Shown: in pieces, positions 17,728 through 25,944 of the stretch
Position numbering within the stretch: the stretch's first letter is position 1
How the letters are laid out: each line of letters begins with the position of its first letter
NCBI RefSeq assembly: GCF_000092285.1
Contig: NC_014100.1
Coordinates: 2,294,001-2,358,000, forward strand
DNA: 64,000 bases
From: Caulobacter segnis ATCC 21756
GTDB lineage: Bacteria; Pseudomonadota; Alphaproteobacteria; Caulobacterales; Caulobacteraceae
Reading direction: 5' to 3'
Program-made: the position numbers and the translations under genes
The notes under the pieces: model-generated
Told to the model about the DNA's origin: nothing
Database searches by the model: none
What the model saw: the letters and a program-made list of their open reading frames with translations, nothing else

Positions 17728-19064
17728 GTGTGACCGCCTCGCTTCTCGCCGCCGCCCTGGCGGGCCCGGCGCAGCCTCCCGCCTTCAAGCCGGTGCGGTC
17801 GGACGAGGACTATGGCTACCTGCGTGACGTACGCGAGCGGCAGGGCTTGGACGCGCTGCGCTACATCCCGCTGGGCGGCGACGCCTATGTCGGATTTGGC
17901 GGGGAGGCGCGCTTACGGGTCGACTCCATCGACGCGCCGCGTTTTGGTCTGGGCGGCGCCGGGGCCGACACCTTCGCCCTGGGACGTTTGCTGTTGAGCA
18001 GCGACCTGCATCTGGGCTCCAAGTTCCGCGTCTATGGCGAACTTGGTGTGCATCGCGATTATGGCAAACGAGAGAGGCCTTCCGCGACCGATCGTGATCG
18101 GCTCGACGCGCAAGTGCTGTTCGTCGACGTCACCCCCGCCTCCGGCTGGCGCCTGCGCCTGGGCCGTCAGGAACTGCAGCTGAATACGACCCAGCGCTTC
18201 GTCGCCGTGCGCGAGGCGCCGAACATCCGGCAGAGCTTCGACGGCGTGCGGATCACGCGTTCGGTTGGCCCGCTGAAGTTGGACGCCTTCTACCTCCAGC
18301 CCGTCGTCATTTCCCCAGGCGCCTTCGACGACAAGCGCAGCCGCACGCAGCGCTTCTACGGCGTCTATGCCGCGACGCAGCTATCGCCCCGCCAAGCCCT
18401 GGACGTCTATGCTCTGGGTCTTGAGCGAGACATTGTCCGCTTCGGCGCGGTCACGGGCGACGAGCGACGCATCAGCGTGGGCGCGCGGCTGTCAGGAAGC
18501 ACAGGGCGGATCGACTACGAGGCCGAAGGCGTCATGCAAGGCGGCCGCTTCGCCGGACGCCGTATCCGCGCTTTCGCGGCCTCGGCCGGCGGTGGCTACA
18601 CGCTGGATCAGCCCTGGAGGCCTCGCCTTGGCCTCCGGCTCGACGCCGGGTCAGGCGATAAGGATCCGACAGACGGACGGCTCGAGACGTTCAACCCGAT
18701 GTTCCCGAAAGGGGCCTATTTCAACGAAACAGGTCTCTTCAGCTGGGGCAACCTCGCGGCTGTCCGGGCGAGCGTCGGCATATCGCCACGGAAAATGATC
18801 AGCCTCGAAGCCAGCTATACGGTTCATCGACTCTGGACGGGCGCCGACGCGATCTATCTACAGCCGCTCGTCCCGTTGGCGGCCGCGCGCGCGGGCCAGT
18901 CCAAGGATGTCGGCGACGCCGTGCAGCTCGACGCGACCTGGCAGGTGACCCGCAATCTGAAGCTCCAAGGACAGCTGGCGCGCCAAGACGCCGGCCCGGC
19001 CGTCCGCGCCTTGGGCGGACGACCGGTCGACCTTGCGGTGCTGTTCGCGCAGTTCAGGTTCTAA
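17724..19064 (+). CDS. alginate-export-family outer-membrane porin
   Basis: A 446-residue protein of the alginate_exp family (18-strand AlgE-like barrel). It has a short hydrophobic leader (VTASLLAAALAGPAQPP) and a barrel ending in VDLAVLFAQFRF, an outer-membrane C terminus. Family segments include LGRQELQLNTTQRFVAVREAPNIRQSFDGVRI. Such proteins are now found in many non-alginate contexts as substrate channels. The start overlaps the DUF1275 stop (ATGA). Its stop lies 9 bases from the convergent dehydrogenase small-subunit gene, so it could serve either neighbouring system. Confidence 0.88.
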   Translation: MSVTASLLAAALAGPAQPPAFKPVRSDEDYGYLRDVRERQGLDALRYIPLGGDAYVGFGGEARLRVDSIDAPRFGLGGAGADTFALGRLLLSSDLHLGSKFRVYGELGVHRDYGKRERPSATDRDRLDAQVLFVDVTPASGWRLRLGRQELQLNTTQRFVAVREAPNIRQSFDGVRITRSVGPLKLDAFYLQPVVISPGAFDDKRSRTQRFYGVYAATQLSPRQALDVYALGLERDIVRFGAVTGDERRISVGARLSGSTGRIDYEAEGVMQGGRFAGRRIRAFAASAGGGYTLDQPWRPRLGLRLDAGSGDKDPTDGRLETFNPMFPKGAYFNETGLFSWGNLAAVRASVGISPRKMISLEASYTVHRLWTGADAIYLQPLVPLAAARAGQSKDVGDAVQLDATWQVTRNLKLQGQLARQDAGPAVRALGGRPVDLAVLFAQFRF

Positions 19065-19073
19065 GCCGGCGCG

Positions 19074-19637
19074 CTAGCGCGTCGCCCAGGCTCTCCCGAC
19101 TTCCGCGAGCGGAACACAGCCGTGATACTCACCCGGCACGGGATCGTACTTCAGGGCGATGGTCGCGCCAGGCTCGGAGGTGAAGTAGCCGACGGTCACC
19201 CAGTCCTCCAGCGCCGTGAAGAAGTGAGGCTGGGCCGGGTTCTGGCCGCGGGCGATCGCCGCCTCCTGATCGTAGGCCGTCAGCATGGCGGCCTGCTGTT
19301 CCGGCTTCAGAGCGACGAACATCGAGCCATGAGAAGCGCGGGCGTCCGCATCCATGCGCGTGAGCCCGCCGATCAGCAGGTCCTTCTGGCCCTTGTCGCA
19401 GTAGTTCGCCAGCGCTCGATCGATGAACTGAGGCACGCCGGCTTGACGGGCGCCAGGCGTGTCGGTCGTCGGGATGATCAGCTCCGCGACGGCATCGACC
19501 AACTGCGCCTGGTCGGAGGTCAAGGCGGTTGGCGTCCAGCCGAGCGTGGGCGCCGCCGCCGCCCGGCCCGCCCAACCCGTCGCCACGGCCCCAACCGTGA
19601 GGGCCAAGCCTTTGAGGGCGTCGCGTCGATGCAGCAT
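19074..19637 (-). CDS. gluconate 2-dehydrogenase subunit 3-family protein (glycoside 3-dehydrogenase small subunit)
   Basis: A 187-residue Gluconate_2-dh3 protein with a twin-arginine-type leader (LHRRDALKGLALTVGAVATGWAG). The core reads VDAVAELIIPTTDTPGARQAGVPQFIDRAL, then KYDPVPGEYHGC near the end, as in small subunits of membrane FAD dehydrogenases. Known partners are GMC flavoproteins that oxidise sugars at C3 or the lactose dehydrogenase of C. crescentus; the Tat signal carries the folded heterodimer to the periplasm. The start at 19637 shares bases with the stop of the GMC gene, so stoichiometric translation is likely. Confidence 0.9.
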   Translation of the reverse strand: MLHRRDALKGLALTVGAVATGWAGRAAAAPTLGWTPTALTSDQAQLVDAVAELIIPTTDTPGARQAGVPQFIDRALANYCDKGQKDLLIGGLTRMDADARASHGSMFVALKPEQQAAMLTAYDQEAAIARGQNPAQPHFFTALEDWVTVGYFTSEPGATIALKYDPVPGEYHGCVPLAEVGRAWATR

Positions 19638-21376
19638 CACAGATCCCCCCGCTTGCGCGCCTTGACGGCGTGGTCGGCCGCGCGAGCCGTCAGCGCCATG
19701 TAGGTCAAGGATGGGTTGACGCACGAGGCCGAGGTCATGGCCGCGCCGTCCGTGACATAGACGTTCTTGCACTCGTGGACCTGGTTGTGGGCGTTCAGCA
19801 CCGACGTCTTGGGATCACGGCCCATGCGGGCGGTGCCCATCTCGTGGATGCCCAGGCCTGGCGCGAAACCATTGTCGTAGCCACGGACGTTCTTGAAGCC
19901 CGCGGCCTCCAGCATCTCGACCGCGGCGGCCTGCATGTCCTTGCGCATGGCCAGCTCGTTCTCGCGCATGGTGACGTTCATGGTCAGGGTCGGCAGACCA
20001 AACTCGTCCTTCAAGTCACGGTTCAACGTCACGCGATTGTCCTCGTAGGGAAGGATCTCGCCAAAACCGCCCAAGCCAATGTTCCAGGGACCGGGCTGGC
20101 TTAGAGCCGCCTTGCGCTCGGCGCCAAAGCCGCGCCCACCGCGCTTGAGATCGCGCTCCCATCCCGGGCGCGAGGCTCCGCCCTGGTAGCCGAAGCCGCG
20201 CAGATAATCCGAGCGCTTAGTGGCCTCATCTCCAAGGTTGCGGAAGCGGGGAACATAGATGCCGTTCGGGCGTCGGCCCGAATAGTACATGTCAGCGAAC
20301 TCGGCGGCCTCGCCGCTGGCGCCGACCCCGAGATGGTGGTCCATCACGTTGCGACCAAGTTGGTCGCTGCCGTTGCCGAAGCCGTTGGGGAAGCGCGAAC
20401 TGGTGGAGTTCATCATCACCCAAGCCGAGTTCAGCGCCGAGGCGCAGAGGAACACGACGTCGGCGTAGAACTCCTCGTCCTTGCGCGTGGTCGTGTCCAG
20501 GATTCGCACGCCGCTGGCCCGCCCCGCCTTCTCGTCATAGATCAGCTCGGTCACGATCGAATTCGTGCGGATCACGAGATTGCCGGTGCGCTCAGCCGCG
20601 ACCAGTCCTCCAGAGTTGGAGCTGTAGTAGCCGCCAAACGGACAGCCGCGCATGCACATGTTGCGGTACTGGCACTTGGTGCGGCCAAGGCTCAGTTGCT
20701 CCTCGGTGGGATCGGTCAGGTGGGCGGTCCGGCCCATGGTGATCCGTCGCTCCGGGAAGCGCGCTTCGGACTTGGCCTTGAAGGCCTTCTCGACGCAGTT
20801 CATCTCCATCGGCGGCTGATAGACGCCGTCCGGAAGCTGCGGCAGGCCTTCCGCCTGGCCGGAAACGCCGATGAACCGCTCGACGTGGTCGTACCACGGC
20901 GCGAGGTCCTCATAGCGGATCGGCCAGTCGACCGCGACGCCCTCGCGCGCGTTCGCCTCGAAGTCGATGGGGCTGTGGCGATAGCTTTGCCGGCCCCAGG
21001 TCAGCGACCGCCCACCCACGTGATAGCCGCGGATCCAGTCGAACCGATTGGTCTCGGTATAGGGATTGGTGTCGTCGCGGACGAAGAAGTGCTGCGTGTA
21101 CTCCGTCATGGTGTAGCCGGTCCGGCGCTGCACCTTGTAGCGCTCGGCCAATTCGTCCGGCGGCAGCTGCCCCTGCGGGTACTTGGTCTGCCAAGGATCG
21201 AGGGTGGCGGTCGGATAGTCCTCGAGATGGCGGACCATGCGTCCGCGCTCGAGCACGAGGACCTTGAGCCCCTTTTCAGTGAGTTCCTTGGCGGCGATGC
21301 CGCCAGTGATTCCGCTGCCCACCACGATGGCGTCGTAGGTGTTTTTACGACGCGCTCGGCCGTTCAGATTGGCCAT
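19637..21376 (-). CDS. GMC-family FAD-dependent oxidoreductase (putative glycoside 3-dehydrogenase large subunit)
   Basis: A 579-residue GMC flavoprotein. The FAD-binding GSGITGG motif is near residue 20 and the C-terminal GMC_oxred_C region has HEMGTARMG and SASCVNPSLT. A CQYRNMCMRGC segment (Cys235, Cys241 and Cys245) resembles the three-cysteine iron-sulfur site of FAD-glucose/sorbitol dehydrogenase large subunits. It lacks its own signal peptide, consistent with hitch-hiking export with the Tat-tagged small subunit. The start at 21376 follows AAGGGAG; a longer frame to 21439 is unlikely. Predicted role: oxidation of free sugars or glycosides at C3, with electrons passed to the nearby cytochrome c. 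Confidence 0.92.
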   Translation of the reverse strand: MANLNGRARRKNTYDAIVVGSGITGGIAAKELTEKGLKVLVLERGRMVRHLEDYPTATLDPWQTKYPQGQLPPDELAERYKVQRRTGYTMTEYTQHFFVRDDTNPYTETNRFDWIRGYHVGGRSLTWGRQSYRHSPIDFEANAREGVAVDWPIRYEDLAPWYDHVERFIGVSGQAEGLPQLPDGVYQPPMEMNCVEKAFKAKSEARFPERRITMGRTAHLTDPTEEQLSLGRTKCQYRNMCMRGCPFGGYYSSNSGGLVAAERTGNLVIRTNSIVTELIYDEKAGRASGVRILDTTTRKDEEFYADVVFLCASALNSAWVMMNSTSSRFPNGFGNGSDQLGRNVMDHHLGVGASGEAAEFADMYYSGRRPNGIYVPRFRNLGDEATKRSDYLRGFGYQGGASRPGWERDLKRGGRGFGAERKAALSQPGPWNIGLGGFGEILPYEDNRVTLNRDLKDEFGLPTLTMNVTMRENELAMRKDMQAAAVEMLEAAGFKNVRGYDNGFAPGLGIHEMGTARMGRDPKTSVLNAHNQVHECKNVYVTDGAAMTSASCVNPSLTYMALTARAADHAVKARKRGDL

Positions 21377-21449
21377 GTTCGCTCCCTTTGCGGTCCGCTC
21401 GCCAGACCGCGCCGGCATGCTTACGCAACACGACGCCAACCCTGGATGG

Positions 21450-21501
21450 AACCCATCATTCTTGCCTGGAGGCTTCCATGAAATGGGTTACATTGCAAGA
21501 A
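21450..21501. promoter_or_regulatory. interleaved inverted repeats in divergent promoter region
   Basis: AACCCAT (21450-21456) pairs with ATGGGTT (21483-21489), and TTCTTGC (21459-21465) pairs with GCAAGAA (21495-21501). The arms are interleaved, not nested, both 7 bp and perfect, in the 176-base region between the divergent GMC and DUF1080 genes. Two overlapping operators for one or two regulators are plausible. The site does not resemble the palindrome in front of the LacI gene. Confidence 0.35.
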
Positions 21502-21552
21502 AGCTCGACATTCGATCGTGAAAAGTGGGCGTTTGGGAGGAAGAAGCCAATC

Positions 21553-22380
21553 ATGACCATCTCGTCCGCTTCGGCGCGGCGCCCCTACTTGGCGACCATC
21601 GCGCTCGGCCTGATTCTCACCGCAACGCCCGTCATGGCCCAGGACCTGAAGGCCGGGCCCTGGCGGTCTCTGTTCGACGGCAAGAGTCTGGACGGCTGGA
21701 TACCGAAGGTCGCGAAGCACCCGGTCGGCGAGAACTACAAGCAGACCTTCGTGGTGGATCAGGGCGCGATCCGGGTCTCCTACGCCGGCTACCAGACGAT
21801 GGACGGCCAGTTCGGCCACCTCTTCTACAAGACCCCGTTCAAGGCCTACCGCCTGCGGTTCACCTATCGGTTCCTGACCGAAGGCGGCCTTGCCGACACC
21901 CCGGCCTGGGCCCGGAGCAACAGCGGGATCATGTTTCACAGCCAGAGCCCGGAGAGCATGACGGTCGAGCAGCCGTTCCCTGTGTCGGTCGAGTTTCAGC
22001 TGCTGGGCAAGGATGGCGACGCGCCGCGTCCGACGGCTGCGGTCTGCACGCCGGGCATCACCATCACGATCGACGGCCAGAAGGTGAAGGAGCACTGCAC
22101 GCCGTCCGCCAACGCCCCCACGGTTCCGAACGGGACTTGGGTCAAGGCTGAGTTGGAGGTTCGGCCTAACGGCGAGGTGCTCGAAAGCATCAACGGCGTC
22201 GTGGTCCATCGCTACGCCGACTTGACCCTCGATCCGGACGATACGGTGGCCGCCGGGGCCAAGCCCTACATCCTGGCGCGCGGCGCTCAGCCCGTGAGGG
22301 AAGGCTATATCGCCCTGCAGAGCGAGGGCCACCCGATCGAGTTCAAGGACATCGAGATCCAGGAGCTGACGGCGCGCTAG
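21553..22380 (+). CDS. DUF1080 protein (3-keto-disaccharide hydrolase family)
   Basis: A 275-residue secreted protein. A signal peptide (LATIALGLILTATPVMAQ) is followed by a DUF1080 concanavalin-like beta-sandwich (about 35-275) with WRSLFDGKSLDGW at the start and RSNSGIMFHSQSP centrally. The ATG at 21553 follows GGGAGGAAGAAG and leads straight into the signal peptide; longer upstream frames run through the divergent promoter. DUF1080 members hydrolyse or eliminate glycosides previously oxidised to 3-keto form. It is divergent from the GMC dehydrogenase operon and shares little sequence with the second DUF1080 gene at 28379, suggesting different substrates or steps. Confidence 0.88.
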   Translation: MTISSASARRPYLATIALGLILTATPVMAQDLKAGPWRSLFDGKSLDGWIPKVAKHPVGENYKQTFVVDQGAIRVSYAGYQTMDGQFGHLFYKTPFKAYRLRFTYRFLTEGGLADTPAWARSNSGIMFHSQSPESMTVEQPFPVSVEFQLLGKDGDAPRPTAAVCTPGITITIDGQKVKEHCTPSANAPTVPNGTWVKAELEVRPNGEVLESINGVVVHRYADLTLDPDDTVAAGAKPYILARGAQPVREGYIALQSEGHPIEFKDIEIQELTAR

Positions 22381-22399
22381 CGCGCCGTCCAGTCCCGCA

Positions 22400-22762
22400 T
22401 CACTTCTTCAGCGTCCCCAGATATTGAATGACCGCCGCGCGCTCTTCTGGATTGGGCGCGCCCAACAGCATCTTGGTGCCGGGCACGGTCTTGCCGGGAG
22501 CCTTGACGAAGGCGTCCAACTGGTCCGGCGTCCAGGTGATGCCCGAGGCTTTCATGGCGTTGCTGTAGGCGTAGCCCGGCGCGCTTCCGGCCTTGCGGCC
22601 AACGACGCCCGCCAGTGGCGGCCCCATCTTGCCGGGCGCGGGCTGGACCGAATGGCAGACCGTGCAGCGCTGCTTGAAGACCTGTTCGCCGGAAGGCGGC
22701 GCGGCGACCGCGCTGGTGGCGAAACCCGCCAGGACAGCGGCGAGGGTAAGCTGGAACTTCAT
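22400..22762 (-). CDS. periplasmic c-type cytochrome (class I)
   Basis: A 120-residue cytochrome c. A signal peptide (residues 1-20, ending AVA) precedes the heme-binding Cys33-x-x-Cys36-His37 (QRCTVCHSVQ) and the likely distal ligand Met98 (PGTKMLLG). Size and motifs match cytochrome c550/c2-type carriers. The ATG at 22762 follows GGAGT and begins the signal peptide; a longer frame to 22849 is rejected. It ends the permease-isomerase-oxidoreductase-isomerase operon and is the natural electron acceptor for the GMC dehydrogenase encoded 1 kb away. Confidence 0.9.
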   Translation of the reverse strand: MKFQLTLAAVLAGFATSAVAAPPSGEQVFKQRCTVCHSVQPAPGKMGPPLAGVVGRKAGSAPGYAYSNAMKASGITWTPDQLDAFVKAPGKTVPGTKMLLGAPNPEERAAVIQYLGTLKK

Positions 22763-22787
22763 CGGATACTCCGTCGGGATCGGCGGT

Positions 22788-23843
22788 TCAGAGGCCCAAA
22801 AGGCGGCGATTGCGGCCAGCATCAGAGGCGCCGCCGGCGAAATCGTCAAACGCCTTGTCGGTCACCTGAATGATGTGGTCGCGGATGAACGGCGCGCCTT
22901 CACGAGCGCCTTGCTCGGGATGCTTCAGCGCGCACTCCCACTCCAGCACCGCCCAGCCGTCGTAGTCGTACTGGGCCAGCTTCGAGAAGATCGCCCTGAA
23001 GTCCACCTGGCCATCGCCCAGCGAGCGGAAGCGACCGGGACGCTCAGCCCAGCCCAAATAGCCGCCATAGACGCCCGCTTGGGCCGAGGGGCGGAACTCG
23101 GCGTCCTTGACGTGGAACGCCTTGATACGCTCGTGATAGCGGTCGATGTAGCCGAGGTAGTCCAGCTGCTGCAGCACCAGGTGGCTCGGATCATACAGGA
23201 TGTTGGCGCGCGGATGGCCACCCACCTCGTCCAGGAACCGCTCGAAGGTCGCGCCGTCGTGCAGGTCCTCGCCCGGATGGATTTCGTAGCAGGCGTCGAC
23301 GCCGTTCTCCTCGAAGACGTCAAGGATCGGCTTCCAGCGGCGGCCCAGCTCGGCGAAGGCTTCCTCGACCAGGCCCTCCGGCCGCTGCGGCCACGGATAG
23401 AAGTAAGGCCAGGCCAGCGCGCCGGAGAAGGTGGCGTGCGCCTTCAGGCCGAGGCGCCGACTGGCGATGGCGGCGGCCTTGACCTGCCCGACCGCCCATT
23501 CCTGGCGTTCCTTGGGCTTGCCGCGCAGCTCGGGCGGCGCGAAGCCGTCGAACAGCTCGTCATAGGCCGGATGCACGGCGACCAGCTGACCCTGCAGGTG
23601 GGTCGAGAGCTCGGTTATTTGCAAGCCGTGGTCAGCGAGCAGGCCGGCGATATCATCGCAATAGGCTTGGCTCTCGGCGGCGCGCGCCAGGTCGAAGAAC
23701 GAGTCCGCGCCGCCGGTCGGCATCTGGACGCCGACATAGCCAAGATCCGCGACCCATTTGGCCATGGTCTCCAGCTTGTCGAACGGCGGCTTGTCGCCTA
23801 TGAACTGGGCCAGGAAGATGCCGGGCCCCTTGAGCGTCTTCAT
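22788..23843 (-). CDS. sugar phosphate isomerase/epimerase family TIM barrel
   Basis: A 351-residue xylose-isomerase-like TIM barrel (AP_endonuc_2 family). Metal-ligand segments are visible: CYEIHPGEDLHDGATF (Glu/His), NILYDPSHLVLQQLD (Asp/His), IKAFHVKDAEF (His) and GWAVLEWECAL (Glu). No signal peptide is present, so it is cytoplasmic. The start overlaps the stop of the Gfo/Idh/MocA gene by 4 bases, a pairing very frequent in inositol and 3-keto-sugar pathways. It probably isomerises or epimerises a keto-sugar product. The exact substrate is unknown. Confidence 0.88.
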   Translation of the reverse strand: MKTLKGPGIFLAQFIGDKPPFDKLETMAKWVADLGYVGVQMPTGGADSFFDLARAAESQAYCDDIAGLLADHGLQITELSTHLQGQLVAVHPAYDELFDGFAPPELRGKPKERQEWAVGQVKAAAIASRRLGLKAHATFSGALAWPYFYPWPQRPEGLVEEAFAELGRRWKPILDVFEENGVDACYEIHPGEDLHDGATFERFLDEVGGHPRANILYDPSHLVLQQLDYLGYIDRYHERIKAFHVKDAEFRPSAQAGVYGGYLGWAERPGRFRSLGDGQVDFRAIFSKLAQYDYDGWAVLEWECALKHPEQGAREGAPFIRDHIIQVTDKAFDDFAGGASDAGRNRRLLGL

Positions 23844-24973
23844 CGCGCGTCTCCTTCCAGCGTCACCCAGCCAGCGTCGTCGCGACTGGCGGCGACGGCG
23901 CGCTCCACGAACGCCATGCCGCGCACGCCTTCGGCGATATCGGGGACCAGCGCCCCCTCCCCGCCTTCGATGGCGTCGGCGAAGTCGCGATAGATGTTGG
24001 CGAAGGCCTCGATGAAGCCCTCGGGATGGCCGGTCGGCAGTCGGGTCACCGCGCGGGCGGCTGGGCTCAGATAGCCCGAACCGGCGTGCAGCACCTGGCT
24101 GGGGCCGTCCAGCCAGTCCAGGGTCAGGACGTTCGGGTCCTCGTGCGACCAGGTCAGGCCGCCCTTTTCGCCATAGACGCTGAGCGTCAGGCCATTGCGG
24201 GCCCCGGCGCTGATCTGGGACGCGATCAAGACGCCCCGGGCGCCGTTGTCAAAGCGCAGCAGCACATTGCAGTCGTCGTCCAGAGGCCGCCCCGGCACGA
24301 CGGTGGCGACGTCCGCGCACATCCGCTCCACCCGACGGCCCGTGACAAACTCGGCGATGTTGAACGCATGAACACCGATGTCGCCGATGCAGCCGCCAAC
24401 ACCAGACTGGGCCGGATCGGCCCGCCAGCTGGCCTGCTTGTTGTCCGCCTCGCGTTCCAGGGGCTTCGAAAGCCAACCTTGCGAATACTCGACGACCACC
24501 TTGCGCACGGCGCCCAAGTCGCCCCGCGCCACGATCTCGCGCGCCTCCCGCACCATGGGATAACCGGTATAGGTGTAGGTCAGCCCGTAGCGCTTGCCTG
24601 ACGCGGCGACGATGGAGGCCAGCTCCTCCGCCTGGGCGAGGTTCAGAGTGGCCGGCTTGTCGCTGATGACGTGCAAGCCCCCGCGTAGCGCGGCCGCCGA
24701 GACGTCGAAGTGCATGTGGTTGGGCGTAACGACCGAAACCAGCTGGACCCCATCGGCGCGGCCGCGCTCGGCGGCGATCATCGCATGATGATCCGGATAG
24801 ACCCGATCGGGCGCGACGCCCCAAGCGGCGGCGGCCTGAGCGTTCTTGGCCGGATCGCGGCTGAACACCCCGGCGACCAGCCAGATGCGGCCGTCCAGCT
24901 CCGCCGCCATGCGGTGAACCGGGCCGATGAACGAGCCGGGGCCGCCGCCGACCATGGCCATCCGCAAGCTCAT
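23840..24973 (-). CDS. Gfo/Idh/MocA-family oxidoreductase
   Basis: A 377-residue NAD(P)-dependent sugar oxidoreductase. The N-terminal Rossmann motif GGGPGSFIG (residues 9-17) is followed by VVTPNHMHF and [10 protein letters not shown], the family EKP-like motif here as DKP, and a C-terminal Gfo_Idh_MocA_C domain containing [20 protein letters not shown]. No leader is present, so it is cytoplasmic. It starts 1 base inside the stop of the Tat-tagged isomerase gene and overlaps the next isomerase by 4 bases. Predicted role: reversible reduction of a 3-keto sugar to the free sugar. Inferred from context. Confidence 0.9.
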   Translation of the reverse strand: MSLRMAMVGGGPGSFIGPVHRMAAELDGRIWLVAGVFSRDPAKNAQAAAAWGVAPDRVYPDHHAMIAAERGRADGVQLVSVVTPNHMHFDVSAAALRGGLHVISDKPATLNLAQAEELASIVAASGKRYGLTYTYTGYPMVREAREIVARGDLGAVRKVVVEYSQGWLSKPLEREADNKQASWRADPAQSGVGGCIGDIGVHAFNIAEFVTGRRVERMCADVATVVPGRPLDDDCNVLLRFDNGARGVLIASQISAGARNGLTLSVYGEKGGLTWSHEDPNVLTLDWLDGPSQVLHAGSGYLSPAARAVTRLPTGHPEGFIEAFANIYRDFADAIEGGEGALVPDIAEGVRGMAFVERAVAASRDDAGWVTLEGDAR

Positions 24974-25923
24974 CAGGCGACCACCTTGGCCAGATAGCCG
25001 AAGCTGATCTTGGCCGACTCCAGGCGCGCGCCCTTGAAGGGCGGCTCCTGCTCATAGAAGAACCCGCGCACGCCGGCGTCATAGGCGGCGGGCAAGAGCT
25101 TTGGCCAATTGATCATGCCCGACCCGACTTCGGTCGGGTCCTGACGCAGCTCGAAATTGGCCTTGGTCGTCGGCTTGACGTCCTTGACGTGCATGTGGGT
25201 GAAGCGCCCGGGATGCGCCTTCAGCATCGCGAACGGGTCGTGGCCGGCGGCCGTCACCCAGCCGGCGTCCATCTCGAAGGTCACCAGGCTCGGATCCGTG
25301 CCCTTCAGCAGGATGTCCATGCCCGTGGTGTCGCCCAGCGGCGCGAGCTCGAAATTGTGGTTGTGATAGCCAGTGGCGATGCCGGCCTTCTTCAGGACGG
25401 CGGCCTTCTCGTTCAGGAAGTCGGCGTTCCACTTCCAGTCCTCGGCGGTCATCTGGGTCCCGGCCTGACGCAGATCGGCGCCGGTGAAGCGGTCCGGGAT
25501 GTAGTGGATCGGCATGATCGCCGTCTTCACGCCGATCACGTGGAGGTCGTCGGCCAGTTTGGCCAAATCGCCGCTGAAGCTGGCGCCGGCGCCCTTGGGC
25601 TGGACGTGGGCGCTGGTGCAGGCCAGGCCCGCGCGGTCAAAGGCGGCGCGCAGCTCAGCCGGCGTGCGGCCAAGATACCCGGCCAGCTCCACCGTCTTGA
25701 AACCGATCTTGGAGACCGTGGCGAGCTGGGTGTCCAGCTCCTTCGCCAGATCCGGACCCAGGCTATAGAGCTGGATGCCCAACGGCAGCTTATGACGTTG
25801 GAAGAAGGTCGCCTGGGCGGCGCTGGCGGCGCCCGCGGCGGCGAAAGTCGCGACGCCGGCGGCGAGGAAGCCCCGCCGGGACAGGTCGGCGGCGGCGCGG
25901 GTGAGGTTGGCGGTCGTTCGCAC
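24973..25923 (-). CDS. exported sugar phosphate isomerase/epimerase family protein (Tat leader)
   Basis: A 316-residue xylose-isomerase-like TIM barrel with a clear twin-arginine leader (LSRRGFLAAGVATFAAAGAASAAQA), so probably periplasmic. Metal-ligand segments include ATGYHNHNFELAPLG, LVTFEMDAGWVTAAGHDP and RFTHMHVKDV. It differs from the cytoplasmic paralogue at 22788 by the leader and by its shorter length. The stop overlaps the start of the oxidoreductase gene by 1 base. An exported member of this family beside exported DUF1080 proteins suggests that keto-sugar chemistry begins in the periplasm. Confidence 0.9.
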   Translation of the reverse strand: MRTTANLTRAAADLSRRGFLAAGVATFAAAGAASAAQATFFQRHKLPLGIQLYSLGPDLAKELDTQLATVSKIGFKTVELAGYLGRTPAELRAAFDRAGLACTSAHVQPKGAGASFSGDLAKLADDLHVIGVKTAIMPIHYIPDRFTGADLRQAGTQMTAEDWKWNADFLNEKAAVLKKAGIATGYHNHNFELAPLGDTTGMDILLKGTDPSLVTFEMDAGWVTAAGHDPFAMLKAHPGRFTHMHVKDVKPTTKANFELRQDPTEVGSGMINWPKLLPAAYDAGVRGFFYEQEPPFKGARLESAKISFGYLAKVVA

Positions 25924-25944
25924 GGGCTTTCCTTTTGGCTCGGG

